From assembly GCA_030762895.1 (NCBI GenBank), contig CM061070.1:34933652-34997651 (forward strand): a DNA stretch of 64,000 nucleotides, read 5' to 3'. Shown here piece after piece: positions 1 through 11,134 of this stretch (position 1 is the first letter of the stretch; every line of letters begins with the position of its first letter). Both the position numbers and the translations under genes were made by a program. The notes under the pieces were generated by a model, which saw only the letters and a program-made list of their open reading frames with translations, was not told where the DNA came from and searched no databases. This DNA comes from Sophora flavescens. Taxonomy: Eukaryota; Streptophyta; Magnoliopsida; Fabales; Fabaceae.

Positions 1-1699
1 ACAAGTAGCAGATTCATATACTCAACAAACATCTGACACTAAACTCAGACGAGACTGGAAATTCAAAACTCATCATCCTGAATAATTGATCATTGGTAAT
101 CCCTCTCAAGGAGTCAGAACCAGATCAACATTCAGAGACTCAAACAACATGGCTTTTCTATCTGAGATAGAACCCTAGAATATTAATAAAGCTCTCTAAG
201 ATGAAAGTTGTATTTTAGCTATGCATGAAGAGCTGAACCAGTTTAAAAGAAATGATGTTTGGTCACTAGTTCCAAAAATCAAAGGGAAATCACTTATTGG
301 AACAAGATGGTTGTTCAGAAACAAACTTGATGAGGATTGTAAAGTGGTAAAAAATAAAGCAAGGTTAGTAGCTCAAGGATATAACCAACAAGAAGGTATT
401 AACTACACTGAAACCTTTGAACCAATAGATAGGATAGAGGCTATTCGCATACTTATGTCATATGTTGCACCACATCAAATCACTTTATTTCAAATGGATG
501 TAAAAAGTGCATTTCCTAATGGAATAATTGAAGAGGAAGTATATGTTAAACAACCACCTGGTTTTGAAGATAATGATAAACCAGAACTTGTTTATAAGCT
601 CAAAAAGGCTCTATATGGATTAAAACAAGAACCTAGAGCTTGGAATGATAGACTTAGCTCTTTTCTCATGAAAAATGACTTTATTAGAGGAAAAGTTTAT
701 ACAACTCTCTTTAGAAAAAGCACTAAAAAGGATTTCATTATAGTACAAATCTTTGTTGATGATATTATATTAGGTGATACTAATGAAAAACACTACAAAG
801 AGTTCTCTAAGTTTATGCAGAATGAATTTGAGATGAGCATGACGGGAGAAGTGAAGTTCTTCCTTGGTCTGCAAATCAAACAAACAGATGATGGAATATA
901 CATCCATCAACAGAAATATACCAAGGAGATCTTGAAGAAATATAAATTGGATACAAAAAAACCAATGAAAACTCCCATGGAAACAAATTCAAAATTAAGT
1001 AGAGATGGGGAAGGTAAAAAGGTAGATCAAACTATCTACAGAGGTGTGATTGGTTCTCTTCTATATTTAACTTCTAGTAGACCTGATATTCAATTCAGTA
1101 TCTACATGTGTGCAAGATTCCAATCTGATCCTAGAGAATCATATCTCAAGGCTGTTAAAATAATATTTAGATATTTGCTTGGAACCACTAATCTTGGTTT
1201 GATGTATTTAAGAACACAAGAGTACATATTAGTTAGATTCTATGATGCTGACTATGTCGGAGACATAATTGAAAGGAAAATTACCAGTGGATGATGTCAC
1301 TTCATTGGAGTAAGTTTAGTCTCTTGGACAAGCAAAAGACAAACAACAATTACGTTATCTACTGCATAAGCAGAATATATTTCAGCTGCAAGCTGTTGTT
1401 CACAGCTTTTATGGGTAAAACATCAACTTGAAGATTATTCTATCTTTGAACATAATATATCAGTTTGTTGTGATAATTCTAGTGCTATATGTTTATCGAA
1501 GAATCCCATACTGCATTCTAAGGCTAAGCACATAGAAACTAAACATCACTTCATAAGAGATTGTGTTCAAAAAGGTGTTTTTGACATTAAGTTTGTCAAA
1601 ACAGAAAATCAGTGGGCTGACATATTAACAAAACCTTTAGCTGAAGACAGGTTCATATATATTAGAGATAATATGAACATGCATTTCATAAATGAATGA
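1..1699 (+). pseudogene. Sirevirus pol C-terminal part: reverse transcriptase and RNase H
   Basis: One frame can be followed from before position 60 to the TGA at 1697-1699. It is closed by in-frame stops at 83-85, 176-178, 197-199, 1292-1294 and 1367-1369; the longest open stretch is 221-1294. Motifs in order are NDVWSLVP, ARLVAQGYNQQEG, QMDVKSAF, EEEVYVKQPPGFED, the RT catalytic box FVDDIILG (around 750-775), FEMSM..VKFFLGLQIKQ and, past the first late stop, RNase H motifs (AEYISAASCC, CDNSSAICLSKNP, HIETKHHFIRD, ADILTKPLA). ALYGLKQEPRAW shows E where the family usually has A. No frameshift is needed from 200 to 1699. The integrase lies left of the window. Confidence 0.92.
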
Positions 1700-1977
1700 T
1701 ATCTGTTGAAATGCGTCTGATCCAAGAAAAGCGTCTGATGACGTGGATTAATGACTAAGACTTTACATTACAATTTTCAAAAATATATTTGAATTTAAAA
1801 TATTTTTGGCTTTATTACTTTCAAATGCTCTTTTCTTTCAAAACCCTCTCTTTTAAAAGTAAAACTCTTTTGTCAGAAAACATTTACCGTTTCAAAAAGC
1901 TTTTTTATCTTTCTCTCTCTCTCACAAACGAAAAACCCTTTCGAAACCCTTCTCTCTAATCCTATCAACCAATATTA

Positions 1978-4456
1978 ATGTCACTCAAAGGACCCTCGAA
2001 GAAACTCGTGCGTGCTGCTGCTTGTCTCGGTATGAGTATCGATGATATCTCCATGATTGTCCCTGGAAGATTTGTCAAGATGAACAAAATCACAAACGGA
2101 GGTATATATGTGTTGCCCGAACTGGAAGCCTCACAATGGGTAAGGTTCTTCGATCTGCATGAACCAGTGTACCCACTGCATCTACAATAATTATAGAATA
2201 ATACTGAAGAAATGATGTCTCAATCTCAGATCTCCATTCGGACACAATGCAATGGAAGACCCTACTCTTTCACTCTCAACAGTATTCAGAAAGTAACTGG
2301 CTGCCCTAGGCAAGGTGTTGCCTTTACTGATGACTGGGAAAATGAATTTGGTGAGGAAAATGTTCATCAAGTTCTATACGGGGTATCTAACCCTAGAAAT
2401 AAGGCTTCTTCCAAACTAATCCCAAAAGGAAGATTTCTACATGTTCTGTTGATCAACTGTGTCATGCCAAGGACCGGTGCTGGAGACAATGTCAACAAGA
2501 TGGATAGGATTGCCCTATTTCATCTCTTAAGTCTGACTAAGATAGATATCAATGATCTAATCTTCAAGTACATGTTGAGAATGGTAAAGCCTCAAAACAA
2601 AACATCCTATACCTATGGGATGCTGATTACCAAGTTGTTGGACATTAGAGACATTCCCCTCACTGGGAAGATTGATATGGCAACTACCATAGATGAGAGG
2701 ACTCTCTCTCAGATGAAGATGAGGCCACCAAGAAAGATTCTTGATTCTGATGAAGAGGAAAAAGGAAAGAAGCTTTTAGAGGAGTCTGAAGAAGAAGAAT
2801 CTAAAGAGTCTAATGACTCAGAAGCAACTGAGATATCTGTACCTTTAGATCCCAAGGTCAGATCTAAACTTCAAGTAAAGAGGAAGTTGGTTATCACAGA
2901 GGATTCTGATGATGATGATGACCATCCAATTTCTAAAGTCCTGAATAAAGAATTGGTTAAAGCTGCTACTCCTCACAGGGAACTAAAGAGGAAAGCTGTA
3001 GTTGTAGCTACACCAGTTATAAGGTCTACAAGGCTGAAGATTGTTGAGCCTGTGGAGGTCCCTCTACAGATAATGTCACCTACTGTTTCACCATTAAGGT
3101 GATATGAACCCTTACCACCTTCACCGGTTTAACTTACCTTCACCTACCACATCTTCTTCATCTTCATCCCACACTACTCCCCTTCATAACCAAATTACCA
3201 TTCCTGTGAATATTCTAGCTTTATCTCTCAAAGATTTCAATATGAATCTTAGTCCAGACAACCCTTCACCAGAACCACAATCTTATCCATCACCAAATCA
3301 CAACTTAGATCATCACTCGTCATCCTCATCCTCTCATTCACCACAACATCAAACAATTGTCCCCGTTACACAAGTCTTTGAATCCATCCTTCTACCACTT
3401 TCGGACTTATCACCACCATCCACTTCATCACCAACATTACCCGATCCTACCATCACAAACATTACCACTATCAGGACACCTTCTGCTACCCCATAACCAA
3501 TAGATCAAATCAACCCAAACCTCCTTACCTCATATGATCTTAAGATCATCAGCAATCTAATTGCAGAGCAAGCTGCAGTAAGGCTAAATCAACCCTCTTG
3601 GAAATACAAACCGAATCCGTCTACTTGTATGCGGCCAAATACTATTATGAAAATCTGTCCTCACAGAGGAACCCCTCCCAAGAAACAGAAGTTGAATCCT
3701 AAATCCAAGAAGCCCTTTGTTTGGCTGGAAAGAAGGCATATAAAACTCAAGTTTCCCTATTGGTCCACATCTTCCATGAGCCACCCTGAACCAAGGATTA
3801 TTCAAGATCCTATTCATCACTATGGATTACACTTGGTAGAGAAGCTCAAGACGCCAACAGACAAGGCTAGGCTCACTTTTTATCAAATTCCATGAATTGG
3901 ATATCCAGATGAAGCCCGAGCTGATGCAAGACAACTGTACCCCTCCCAACCAACCTTCATTTTCACTCCATTTATGTTTATCTTACCTTTTCCTTTTTTA
4001 TAAAAACCCTTTTTCTGTCTAAACTTTAAATTTTCCTGTTTCTTCTGAAAATTTGACTTGGTTTTTCACTCATCTATCTCATCTTATTTACTCTCTTTCA
4101 AATTTTGAATTTCTTTTCAAATCCCATGTTTGCAACCTTCTGGATCACTTCATTCAGTGCTTCCTTTAACCCTGTCTCATTTTCCTATTATCTTTGATAT
4201 TTCTTTCATTTATTCTTTTGGTCTCTCCCATCCCTGGCACTGTCTTGAACTGGTTCCTTATGAACCTCCTAAGACATCCGATGCCTCTTCTGAACCCGGT
4301 CCTTCAACTACATCAGCTCATGATGACTTCACTGAAATGGCATCCACCATCATTGGCATGGATCCTGTTGCCAAATCAGAAATCAGTGGACTTCGTGAAA
4401 CGATGGACTATGTTGTGACCCTACTTACAAATTTTCTTGCCAAGCATAATCTTTAA
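1978..4456 (+). pseudogene. Sirevirus env-like gene remnant
   Basis: The frame starting MSLKGPSKKL runs 1978-2190, meets stops at 2188 and 2194, then stays open in the same frame 2212-3102. A frameshift at about 3102 moves it to a second frame, followed to 4456 with a stop at 3494-3496. The N-terminal half resembles the plant transposon protein found downstream of pol in SIRE1-like elements. An acidic stretch rich in D, E and S lies at 2745-2930. A Ser/Pro/Thr-rich stretch (3104-3490) follows, and the C-terminus is helical (EMASTIIGMDP to FLAKHNL). A membrane role is proposed for such genes in the literature; I see only a weak hydrophobic stretch (4194-4240). The 278 bp upstream (1700-1977) is an AT-rich, CT-repeat leader. 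Confidence 0.65.
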
Positions 4457-4808
4457 TTTTTGTGTTTTCCTTGTATCAGTAATGTAATAGTCGATGATGT
4501 TCTTTTTCAACAAATACTTGCATTATTCTGTGTTTATTTCCTTTTTGCTGATGACAAAGAGGGAGAAAGAGAAAGGAAAATAAACAGTGATACACACACT
4601 TATTTGCATATCATAATACGATTGAATGGTATCTTATACATCAAAAACTCTCTATCTAAATCATCTTATAATCATACCCTAAAACCCGTGTAAAGAAAGC
4701 ATCAGTTTAAGGGGAGTATAACTGCTTTTAGTTTTTCTCTTAAGCTCTTATTTTGATTATATTTAAAGTTCATTAAAATCATGAGATTAGGTTTGTCATC
4801 ATCTAATT
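4457..4808 (+). other. Sirevirus 3' untranslated region with purine-rich tracts
   Basis: This gene-free stretch carries the purine-rich motif GATGACAAAGAGGGAGAAAG (4550-4569) and a second one, AAGGGGAGTATAAC (4710-4723). Both are characteristic of the region before the 3' LTR in SIRE1-like elements. The true polypurine tract beside the LTR seems eroded near 4795-4808 (TTTGTCATCATCTAA). No open reading frame here is credible. Confidence 0.5.
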
Positions 4809-5198
4809 TTGATGAATCCAAATAAAAGAATGATTTTAAGTGAATCTCTTGAAATCCATTAAAATGTGTATTAAGTGTACATATAATAAATCAAGAGCAA
4901 ACAAGTCTTAATGATGTGTTTGTATTACGATGCGTCCGAACAAAGACTCGGTTTCTACAAGCTATAATGAGGTGTTCTGCTCTCTACTCTGACTGGAAGT
5001 TCTTCGCTTCACTTCTATTCGATAGTAAAGAATATTCCTTTGCGCTTTCATATCGAGAAATTCAAATTAAGAAGCTAAAAGCATCAACCCATGCTTGAAA
5101 TTATTTTTGTTACAAAAGGCAAAATGACCTTTATTTAATCACAGACTCGCGTTGCACAAATAAGGAAAGTCGAGTTGCCCAAGTCTGAAAAGCAACAT
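4809..5198 (+). repeat. Sirevirus 3' LTR, first part (interrupted)
   Basis: The LTR probably starts near 4809 (TGATGAATCCAAAT), just after the eroded polypurine tract. It runs to 5198, where the Athila element is inserted. The last five bases, AACAT, are the left target duplication (right copy AACAC at 31449-31453, one mismatch). With the second part the LTR would be about 1.27 kb. The start is inferred, as no second LTR copy is in view. Confidence 0.55.
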
Positions 5199-6562
5199 TG
5201 ATCAGCCTCTGGCTCATCTAGTTTTATGACTAGTATGAACGTGGTTTTATGCCAATTATATCTCGTTTTCGCCCAAATTAGACTTGATTACCCTCAAGCA
5301 AGGTTTTGAGTCCCTTAAGTAGTTTTAGGGTAATTTAGCCAGTTTTGAGTCAAATAAAGCACTTATGGCTATTTCATGTTTTCAGGTTAACTTAGAGTCC
5401 AGGGAATGAAGGAAACAGTGGAAATTGCAATCCTGGAAGTACTCGCCCCGCGAGAGGTTACTCGCCCCGCGAGACTGAAGACCAACATGTGCTAGAAATG
5501 TCATCTTCTCTGCCTCACCTCGCGAACCATGTCTCGCCTCGCGAGCCTGGAAGTCAGAAAGCATCACGGTCAGCCCGTGATCCCCATCACGGGCGTGAAG
5601 AGAAGACCCTGGAGAACAGAGACCATCACAGCCTAGCCGTGATGAAGGTCACGGCCATGACAGATAAGCACCCAAAGTCAGAAGTAATCACGACCTGGCC
5701 GTGATAGGCATCACGGCTGTGACAAACCAGATTTTGAAGTCTCGCCTCGCGAGTAATCATCTCGCCTCGCGAGAGCCCAAATTTGAACTGGCGCCATTTT
5801 AATATTCGCCTCGTGAGAGGATACTCGCCTCGCGAGCGTGCGCAGATTCTGAAGCTATAATTGCTGTTTATGGCGGATTAGTGGATCATCTTTTGCTAAT
5901 CCTTGTTTATGAATTTCTATGATTGTATTGCGTTTTTGATGGAGAACTAATCTCCCTAGGTTAATCTGCTGTAATCGGCTTCCGCCGACACTAGAGGTCT
6001 TGTAATTCCCGATTGAATTTTCTTCTCTCTTTCAATGCTATTTGCTATTCTCTATTTGCTTAATTCAGTTTGTATCAAATTAGTGTTGATTTATTTTCGA
6101 TGATTTTATGTTCCTAAACTTAATCGTGTTTGCTTAATTCGTGTGCGTTCAATTCGTGTTTGCTTAATTCACGAAGGGCTTCGTCCGTTTTCTTAATTCA
6201 GAATTAGGAGCATATGTCCCGTAGTGTCGATTTCGCTTGTTAATCGATGCTACAATTGAAAAGGGATTAGAATCCGCTTAGGTCATGGAATTACATGAAC
6301 CTATGATAGTGGGAAACCGAACAACAGATTGATCGTCTTTGTCTTATTTGATAATCACTTAAATTGCTTTGTTTTTCTGCTCTGTTTTCATTCTGTTTTC
6401 TAATCAATTTCAAACCAACACCCCCCCCCCCCCCCAAGAAAACTGATTTTCTGTGATAATAACATTACGAGAGTCCTTGTAAGACGATACCCGAGTTGTC
6501 GCATCCTGACTACACTTTTTACAAACCGCTCGTTCTTTTGACCCGCGTGCGACAGCGTGTCA
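5199..6562 (+). repeat. Athila-1 5' LTR
   Basis: This 1364-bp LTR matches 30113-31448 in order and sequence, with scattered substitutions. From 5453 to 5845 it holds eight units of the form TCGCCnCGCGA and several TCACGG..CCGTGA palindromes. A weak TATA-like TATAAT lies at 5856-5861. A run of C around 6420-6436 differs in length from the 3' LTR. The run of small open frames over the palindromes has no protein-like features. Confidence 0.9.
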
Positions 6563-6566
6563 AAAT

Positions 6567-6584
6567 TGGCGTCGTTGCCGGGGA
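6567..6584 (+). other. Primer-binding site, tRNA-Asp type
   Basis: TGGCGTCGTTGCCGGGGA lies four bases after the LTR end. Athila-group elements typically carry TGGCGCCGTTGCCGGGGA, complementary to the 3' end of tRNA-Asp; this copy has one C-to-T change at the sixth base. Confidence 0.85.
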
Positions 6585-6668
6585 CTCTTGTTTGTTGTTT
6601 TCGCATTTTTTTTCATTTTTCTATTTTTATGCTGAATTAGTCTGGCTACTAGGTCTACTTGTTCTGAC

Positions 6669-7175
6669 TTGTGTGATTTTGATCCTGAAATTGAAAGAAC
6701 GCTGCACACACGCCGTAGAGCAATTCGGGCTAGCACTAGTAGTCATTCTAATTCTGCACCTGTTTCTAATAACATGGCTGATCAAAGAACATTAAGACAA
6801 CTTGCTGCCCCTGATGTTAATTATGATGGGTTGTGTATTGAGTATGCTGGTGTGGTTGCTCCTTTTGAACTTAAATCTGGTTTAATACACTTGTTGCCAA
6901 GATTTAGTGGTCTTGCAGGTGAGGATCCACATAAGCATTTGAAGGAATTCCAAGTTGTCTGCTCTACACCCTTGAGATCGAAAGGCATTACTGAAGACCA
7001 TATCAAATTACGAGCCTTCCCATTCTCACTTGAAGGCGTTGCAAAGGATTGGTTGTACTATTTGGAGCCAAATTCTGTTACGACTTGGAATGATCTGAAG
7101 AAGGTTTTCCTAGAAAGATACTTTCCTACCTCCAGAGCTGCATCAATCAGGAAGGAGATATGTGGCATCAGACAC
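6669..7175 (+). pseudogene. Athila gag N-terminal part, truncated by internal deletion
   Basis: The first ATG in frame is at 6774 (MADQRTLRQLAAPDVNYDGL); the frame is open upstream with CDFDPEIERTLHT, also seen in the 41.5-kb copy, so the authentic start may be further 5'. Residues typical of the Retrotrans_gag fold follow: PHKHLKEFQVVCSTPL, DHIKLRAFPFSLEGVAKDWLYYL, NDLKKVFLERYFPTSRAASIRKEICGIR. Immediately after ICGIR the sequence jumps to the region before protease. Compared with the gag at 41507, about 1 kb is missing, including the zinc-knuckle-like and Gln-rich parts, and the frame changes. Gag forms the particle; this one cannot be complete. Confidence 0.88.
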
Positions 7176-8121
7176 CTGAGAGAGTATATGTGCCACCGAT
7201 CCCCTTCCCGCAAAGAGTGCAGAAAAATAAGAAGATTGATGGGGAAGACAAGGAGAGGGAGATTCTAGATGTGTTCAGAAAGGTGGTGGTAAACATTCCG
7301 CTTCTGGATGTGATTAAGCAGGTTCCGAAGTATGCAAAGTTTCTGAAGGATTTGTGCACACATAAGAGGAGGTTGAAGGGTAATGAGAGAGTCAATTTGT
7401 GGCGAAATGTTTCAGCCCTCATTCAACCTAAACTTGCTCCCGAGAAGGTTACAGTTTCAGCCCTCACTCAGGCACTGCCACAGAAGTGCAAGGATCCGGG
7501 AACTTTTGCTATTCCATGCACCATTGGGGATAGTAAATTCGACAATTACATGTTGGATTTGGGAGCCTCCATAAATGTCATGCCCACCTCTGTTTTCAAC
7601 AACCTTGATCTGGGTCCTTTGCAACATACAGGTCTCACTATCCAGTTGGCCAACAGGACCAATGCTCGCCCAATGGGAGTGGTAGAAGATGTGCTGGTAC
7701 AAGTTGATGATTTGATTTTCCCTGCCGACTTTTACATCCTGGACATGGCAGGGGAAACAAATTCAAGCAGATCACCAATCATCCTGGGCAGACCGTTCAT
7801 GAAGACGGCAAAGACAAAGATTGATGTTGATGATGGAACCATGTCCATGGAGTTCGGTGACATTATTGCAAGGTTCAACATTTTCGATGCTATGAACCAT
7901 CCATTGGAAGAGCACCATGTCTTTCAAATAGAGCTGCTCTTTGAAATTGTTGATGACACCTATGATGACTTGGTTGTTGATTTTCCATCTATTTCTGGCT
8001 TTAATGATGTTTATTTATGTACTGACTGTACTAACACTAACCCTTGTGTTGTTTGTGCCGAGATTGACTCTACTTTGCAGGGTGATAGTGTAAGTGAAGC
8101 AGTCTGGTCGGCTGAAGTTCT
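7160..8121 (+). pseudogene. Athila gag-pro linker and aspartic protease, cut by the copia-3 insertion
   Basis: From PERVYVPPIPFP onward the frame is open to the insertion point. It contains NIPLLDVIKQVPKYAKFLKDLC, the protease active-site region MLDLGASINVMP (about 7552-7587; DLGA, as in other Athila copies here, rather than DSGA or DTGA), the hydrophobic ADFYILDMAG and the second protease motif IILGRPFMKTAKTKIDVDDG. A cysteine-rich tail follows (CTDCTNTNPCVVCAEI). The codon frame continues exactly at 25665 once copia-3 and one GTTCT copy are removed. The protease cleaves the polyprotein during particle maturation. Confidence 0.9.
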
Positions 8122-9521
8122 TGTTGGGAATTTGCGTATAAAACAAAATAACGCAGCGAAAAAAATTCCCATCGAAGGATCCTTGCGAATGGTCATGATT
8201 CATGGTTAGAAGATTTACCTCTTGAAGCGATGACAATTGATTGAAATCGTCTATCACGAACACCACACAATCGATGTCTCTAAGGTATCCACACGAGCGG
8301 ATCCCGTGAACGTCCAACGTCACGAACACGAAGCGTCTCTGCCTCACAGTGCTAGCTTCGAAAACCGAGACCTGCTGCTCACTGTCACTCTCTATGTGCG
8401 GCTAGGGTAAAAACCGTGTAGGCACAATAGCTTAAGTGGTCTACTTATAGTAGCACCTCCTTAAGTGAGTTAATGAGCAGCGTTTGACCTAAGCCTCATG
8501 TACTATGCGCTAGGCCCAATAGAAGAGTCCAACTCTCCTTTTAATGCTTCTTTTGATCTGCTCTTATGTGTGTGACCCTATAGGTTCCCAAAACGTTAGT
8601 AGTAATATTAAATCCCATTTAATATTACAAACAGTGAGCGGTATCTAGCAATACATCACTGCCACCTAAGTAGTGAGAAAGTCAGTGATTTGACGAAACC
8701 TTTCTGTGACAAATATTCATGTGCATTATTATCCCTTTGTCCATATATCTATATTGACCACAAGACATAGAATGTGTCACCCTTGTATGGTTCAATATCA
8801 TGTTCTCTGATACCCGAGTAGACTTAACAACAAATGAGGTCAATATCTTATATTGACTCATTTCAGCACGGCCATGCATTTTACAGTCTCACTCTATCAG
8901 AGGCCCCACAAATATTACTCCTGTTATGTAGGAGGGACAAATTCCATCTAGGTCACTCACATCCCTCTGCATGGCTCGTGGTATTCCCAATGATCGTCTT
9001 TATAATCATCCTATTACAGATGACGTTTGACGATATTAAAGCACACGACTCCTCATGTAGGGATCGTAGCGATTTCAAGTCGAAGGATTGCATACACCAT
9101 TGTCACTATGAGAAATACTTATGACACTCACATAACGCTCCATGTAGTGTTCTCATGGTGGGTCAATCCAGTACATCATTACTCTAATGTGTACCTATGT
9201 GGCTACTCGATATCTCATATCCATGACCCGTGAGATATGGTCATCACTCTGCACACATAATAGTCTCAATGTATTATTATTGTCCTTATTAATAAAATAC
9301 TTGACTATGGATATTTAAGAATAGGATTTCATTGTTCAATAGTGTCTCACGATCAAGTCATGTACTTGATATTCTATTAAACTGAAATTTCTATTCTAAG
9401 GACTTTATTATGTTTAAACAAGTAACACAATAAATTGGAATGCCTCATATCATATATATATAGTGGCAAGATACAAATGTAAGTCTAAGAAATACAATGG
9501 CCTCTAGGGCTTACACCAACA
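8122..9521 (-). repeat. copia-3 3' LTR
   Basis: This 1400-bp LTR starts TGTTGGGAATTTGCG and ends GGGCTTACACCAACA on the plus strand. It matches 15077-16008 plus 25191-25664 almost base for base. A likely TATA box on the minus strand is at 8444-8450 (CTTATAG on plus). Confidence 0.92.
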
Positions 9522-9531
9522 ATCTCCCACT
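9522..9531 (-). other. copia-3 polypurine tract
   Basis: On the minus strand AGTGGGAGAT directly precedes the 3' LTR start TGTTGG. This is the usual position and composition of the plus-strand primer in copia elements. Confidence 0.85.
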
Positions 9532-9535
9532 AGCA

Positions 9536-11134
9536 CTAGAGCCAATCAGGCATAAATCTAATGCCCATCGATCTAGTGTGACCTTCGTGCTTCTGTTGAG
9601 CAAGAGGTTTCGTAAGTGGGTCAGCAACGTTATCAAGTGTTGGTACTCTGCATATTTTCACATCTCCTCTATCGATAATCTCTCGAATGAGATGGAAGCG
9701 CCTAAGTATATGTTTGGATCGCTGATGAGATCTAGGTTCCTTAGCTTGTGCAATGGCCCCATTGTTATCACAATAGAGATCAATGGGATCCACAATACTT
9801 GGAACTGTACCAAGCTCAGCAATGAACTTCCTGATCCAAACAGCCTCCTTTGCTGCATTGGAGGCGGCAATATACTCAGCCTCTGTAGTAGAATCGGCGA
9901 CTGTCTCTTGCTTTGAACTCTTCCAGCTCACCGCCCTGCCATTCAGGCAGAACACATAACCAGATTGCGATCTGGAATCATCCTTATCGGTTTGGAAGCT
10001 AGCATCGGTGAAACCTTTTACATCAAGCTCTTCCTCGCCTCCATATACCAAGAACGAATCCTTAGTTCTTCTTAAGTACTTAAGGATGTTCTTGACAGCA
10101 GACCAGTGACTTTCACCGGGATCAGACTGGTACCTGCTTGTTATGCTTAAAGCATACGATACATCTGGTCGAGTACATAACATGGCATACATGATAGATC
10201 CAATTACGGATGCAGATGGAATCTTACTCATGCGATCCCTTTCTTCTTGAGTGGAAGGGGATTGTGCCTTTGATAGGCATATACCATGTGACATAGGCAA
10301 GAGTCCTTTCTTGGATTCATGCATGTTAAAGCGTCTCAACACTTTGTCCATGTATGTACTCTGGCTTAGGCCAAGCAATTTCAGCGATCTATCCCTATAG
10401 ATCCTGATTCCCAATACATAGGTAGCTTCACCCAAATCTTTCATAGAGAAGCAATTCCCTAACCATGTCTTTACATTTTGTAGTGTAGGGATGTCATTTC
10501 CAATGAGTAATATGTCATCTACATATAACACCAGAAAAACAACAATGCTCCCACTAACCTTCTTGTAGACACAAGGTTCATCTTCATTTTTGATGAATCC
10601 GTACTGTTTTACAGCATCATCAAAATGAAGGTTCCAACTTCTGGAAGCTTGCTTCAATCCATAGATTGATCGCTGCAATTTACATACCTTTCCGGCATCC
10701 TCTGAAATACCAAAGCCTTCAGGTTGTGTCATGTACACATCCTCAAGAAGGTTTCCATTAAGGAAAGCAGTTTTGACATCCATCTGCCATATCTCATAAT
10801 CATGGTATGCAGCGATAGCAAGTAAGATCCGGACGGATTTAAGCATCGCAACAGGCGAAAAGGTCTCATCATAGTCGACACCATGAATTTGCTTCAAACC
10901 CTTAGCGACCAATCGCGCCTTAAAGGTGTGAACCTTACCATCCATGTCAGTTTTCTTTTTGAAAACCCACTTGCACCCTATGGGTTTCACCCCTTCAGGT
11001 GGCTCTACCGAGGTCCATACCTGGTTGGTGTACATGGAATCCATCTCAGATTTCATGGCCTCAAGCCACTTCTCATATTCTGGGCCAGTGATGGCCTTCT
11101 GGTAAGTCACAGGCTCATCTTGATCCATGAGCAA
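9536..11134 (-). pseudogene. copia-3 reverse transcriptase and RNase H
   Basis: The frame is open for 532 codons. It contains KWVFKKKTDMDG, FKARLVAKGLKQIHGVDYDE, the QMDVKTAFLNGNL block, QPEGF, the catalytic LVLYVDDILLIGND (around 10500-10540), FSMKDLGEATYVLGI, then the RNase H/connection motifs (GSIMYAMLCTRPDVSYAL, SQSGYVFCLNGRAVSWKSSKQ, ADSTTEAEYIAAS, LYCDNNGAIAQA, HILRRFHLIRE, VADPLTKPLA). The catalytic residues look intact. A frameshift near 11140 separates it from the upstream integrase frame, so the copy cannot make a full polyprotein. The shift may be a sequence error. Confidence 0.92.

Noticed and set aside
4460..4693. 77-codon frame after the Sirevirus env-like gene
   Set aside because: It covers the purine-rich pre-LTR motif (ADDKEGERERK is the translated purine tract), so it is not a gene.
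5440..5845. Possible CRISPR-like array of short repeats in the Athila LTR
   Set aside because: Units are 11-13-bp palindromes at irregular spacing inside a eukaryotic LTR, with no constant repeat-spacer length.
9497..9916. 139-codon plus-strand frame at the copia-3 3' end
   Set aside because: It is antisense to the RNase H coding region and the LTR edge of copia-3.
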